A stretch of DNA of 6,705 bases from CAZGGW01 sp964525365 (lineage in GTDB: Bacteria; Bacillota_I; Bacilli_A; RF39; UBA660). Numbering within the stretch: position 1 is the stretch's first letter; every line of letters begins with the position of its first letter. This document shows positions 6,128 to 6,705 of the stretch, one piece after another. Both the position numbers and the translations under genes were made by a program. The notes beneath the pieces were generated by a model. That model made no database searches and was not told the origin of the DNA. It was given only the letters and a program-made list of their open reading frames with translations. The stretch lies in assembly GCA_964525365.1 (NCBI GenBank), contig CAZGGW010000042.1, forward strand, positions 1 to 6,705, written 5' to 3'.

Positions 6128-6302
6128 ATTAGATACAGATGCTTGCATTCAAAAAACAGCAATAGATTTATTTGAAAATAATTATAATGTATTTGTATTA
6201 GACAATTATTGTATGAGTCAAGCTGGAATTCAAATTCATAATACAAGTATTTCAAATTTAAAAAGATTAATTGGTAATAAAAGAATTGTTTACAAGGTTT
6301 AG
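6114..6302 (+). pseudogene. C-terminal fragment of an isochorismatase-like cysteine hydrolase
   Basis: In the frame ending at TAG 6300-6302 the peptide reads IYLCELDTDACIQKTAIDLF, then ENNYNVFVLDNYC, and ends NLKRLIGNKRIVYKV. This is the conserved C-terminal third of the isochorismatase/nicotinamidase-like fold: a (LC-GxxTDxC) strand-helix with the catalytic Cys (codon 6144-6146), then the VxVLxDYCxS strand. The aspartate and lysine of the catalytic triad, which belong to the N-terminal part, are absent. A TAG (6111-6113) closes the frame immediately upstream, and there is no start codon or ribosome-binding site. The fragment begins exactly where the DUF2207 homology stops, in another frame, so a deletion appears to have joined two dead genes. 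Confidence 0.7.
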
Positions 6303-6453
6303 GATTATTCAAACCAAGAATTTAGTCATATAACGACAAATTTAGTGCTGGCTAATACTAAGAAATCACAGCACCTACATAAAAATTGTTCTTCAATGTA
6401 AAATTTATGTTCATAAATAGTAAGATGGGCAGGTTTAGTAATAGTACATGTAA
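6303..6453. other. Non-coding stretch between gene remnants
   Basis: The frame of the hydrolase fragment reopens after its TAG for 32 codons (6303-6398), giving among others HITTNLVLANTKKSQHLHKN, then TAA. No family could be assigned. The other frames are densely stopped. It may be decayed coding sequence; nothing else was seen. Confidence 0.4.
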
Positions 6454-6582
6454 TTAATAATAATATACTGATAATGGTATGTATGTCATTTCTAGAAGAA
6501 CTTTTAATTCATATTTTGTTCTTAGTTCATTAACAACTTTTACTTTTTTTTCATTGTTAATCTCATATAAAAATGGTTCCTT
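6454..6582 (-). pseudogene. IS3-family transposase fragment
   Basis: On the minus strand a 42-codon open segment lies between a TGA (6583-6585) and a TAA (6454-6456). It contains EKKVKVVNELRTKYELKVLL followed by EMTYIPLSVYYY. This is the OrfA-end/OrfB-start signature of IS3/IS150-type transposases (ELR-x-Y-x-LK-x-LL ... IPRSxYYY). Neither the helix-turn-helix part upstream nor the DDE catalytic domain downstream can be recovered, and no terminal inverted repeats were recognised. It is a remnant of about 130 bases. The short length limits certainty, but the pattern match is good. Confidence 0.55.
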
Positions 6583-6594
6583 TCAGTTGAATAA

Positions 6595-6705
6595 TATATA
6601 TTTATTATACATTATTTTTTCCAACTTTTGGAAGCCATTTCAATTCAATTTGGAGCAAGTGTCGTAGTTATCTACAACTCTTTTCCAATAACGAAAGAGT
6701 ACATA
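6595..6705 (+). CDS. Open coding-like segment running off the right edge
   Basis: Frame 1 is open from just after TAA (6592-6594) to the window end. It includes QLLEAISIQFGASVVVIYNS then FPITKEYI. The alternation of a hydrophobic helix with a VVVIYN strand looks like real protein. A weak resemblance to the LFELFGAEVVVIN region of IS607-type serine recombinases is possible. There is no start codon or ribosome-binding site, so it is either a fragment or the interior of a gene continuing beyond the window. Confidence 0.3.

Noticed and set aside
6010..6312. Minus-strand open frame of 100 codons
   Set aside because: It lies opposite the DUF2207 and hydrolase fragments, which have clear family motifs on the plus strand.
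6345..6398. VLANTKKSQHLHKNCSSM as the FHxPxCSS motif of nuclease-type C-terminal domains
   Set aside because: CSS matches, but the His spacing is wrong and nothing upstream supports the family.
6479..6667. Plus-strand open frame of 62 codons
   Set aside because: The IS3 motif on the minus strand explains its left half, and the protein-like segment at the right edge is in another frame. It has no ribosome-binding site or recognisable motif.
1..6705. CRISPR array, tRNA/rRNA, riboswitch, tandem repeats or TGA-as-Trp code
   Set aside because: No regularly spaced repeats, cloverleaf or conserved RNA core was found. TGA ends two genes within ATGA overlaps, and TGG is used at conserved Trp positions.

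Overview
The window is strongly AT-rich with short intergenic gaps. Its genes look like those of a low-GC Gram-positive lineage (Bacilli, Clostridia or a Mollicutes-related gut group such as RF39). Three things point there: a lipoteichoic-acid-synthase-type enzyme, a short CarD-family regulator of the Firmicutes kind, and Shine-Dalgarno sites of the AGGAGG/GGAGG type. TGA is a true stop here (it ends two genes inside ATGA overlaps) and TGG encodes Trp, so this is not the Mycoplasma/Spiroplasma code. The exact taxon cannot be fixed from the sequence.

Layout. Positions 1-48 may be the tail of an upstream gene, ending in an intrinsic terminator. After a gap (66-300) comes a chagasin-like (inhibitor I42) lipoprotein (315-710). 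An LtaS-like membrane phosphoglycerol transferase (800-2716) overlaps by ATGA with an OGG1-type 8-oxoguanine glycosylase (2713-3546). Then follow an unrecognised 125-aa helical protein (3615-3992) and a CarD-like regulator (4067-4537) closed by a terminator. The next pair is an 83-aa two-helix membrane protein (4594-4845) overlapping by ATGA with an AlkD-type DNA glycosylase (4842-5552).

From about 5553 to the end no intact gene is visible. This 1.15-kb stretch holds broken coding pieces: a DUF2207 membrane protein that has lost its extracellular domain, fused out of frame to the C-terminal third of an isochorismatase-like cysteine hydrolase; a minus-strand scrap of an IS3-family transposase; and an open reading segment running off the right edge.

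How the genes relate. Two non-homologous base-excision glycosylases (oxidised and alkylated bases) lie within 3 kb, one behind an envelope-polymer enzyme and the other behind a small membrane protein. The CarD-family protein between them would act on RNA polymerase at promoters. I see no defence, CRISPR or secondary-metabolite system. The most unusual regulatory signal is an identical inverted repeat (TTAATATA / TATATTAA) in the promoter regions of both the 125-aa orphan and the CarD-like gene.
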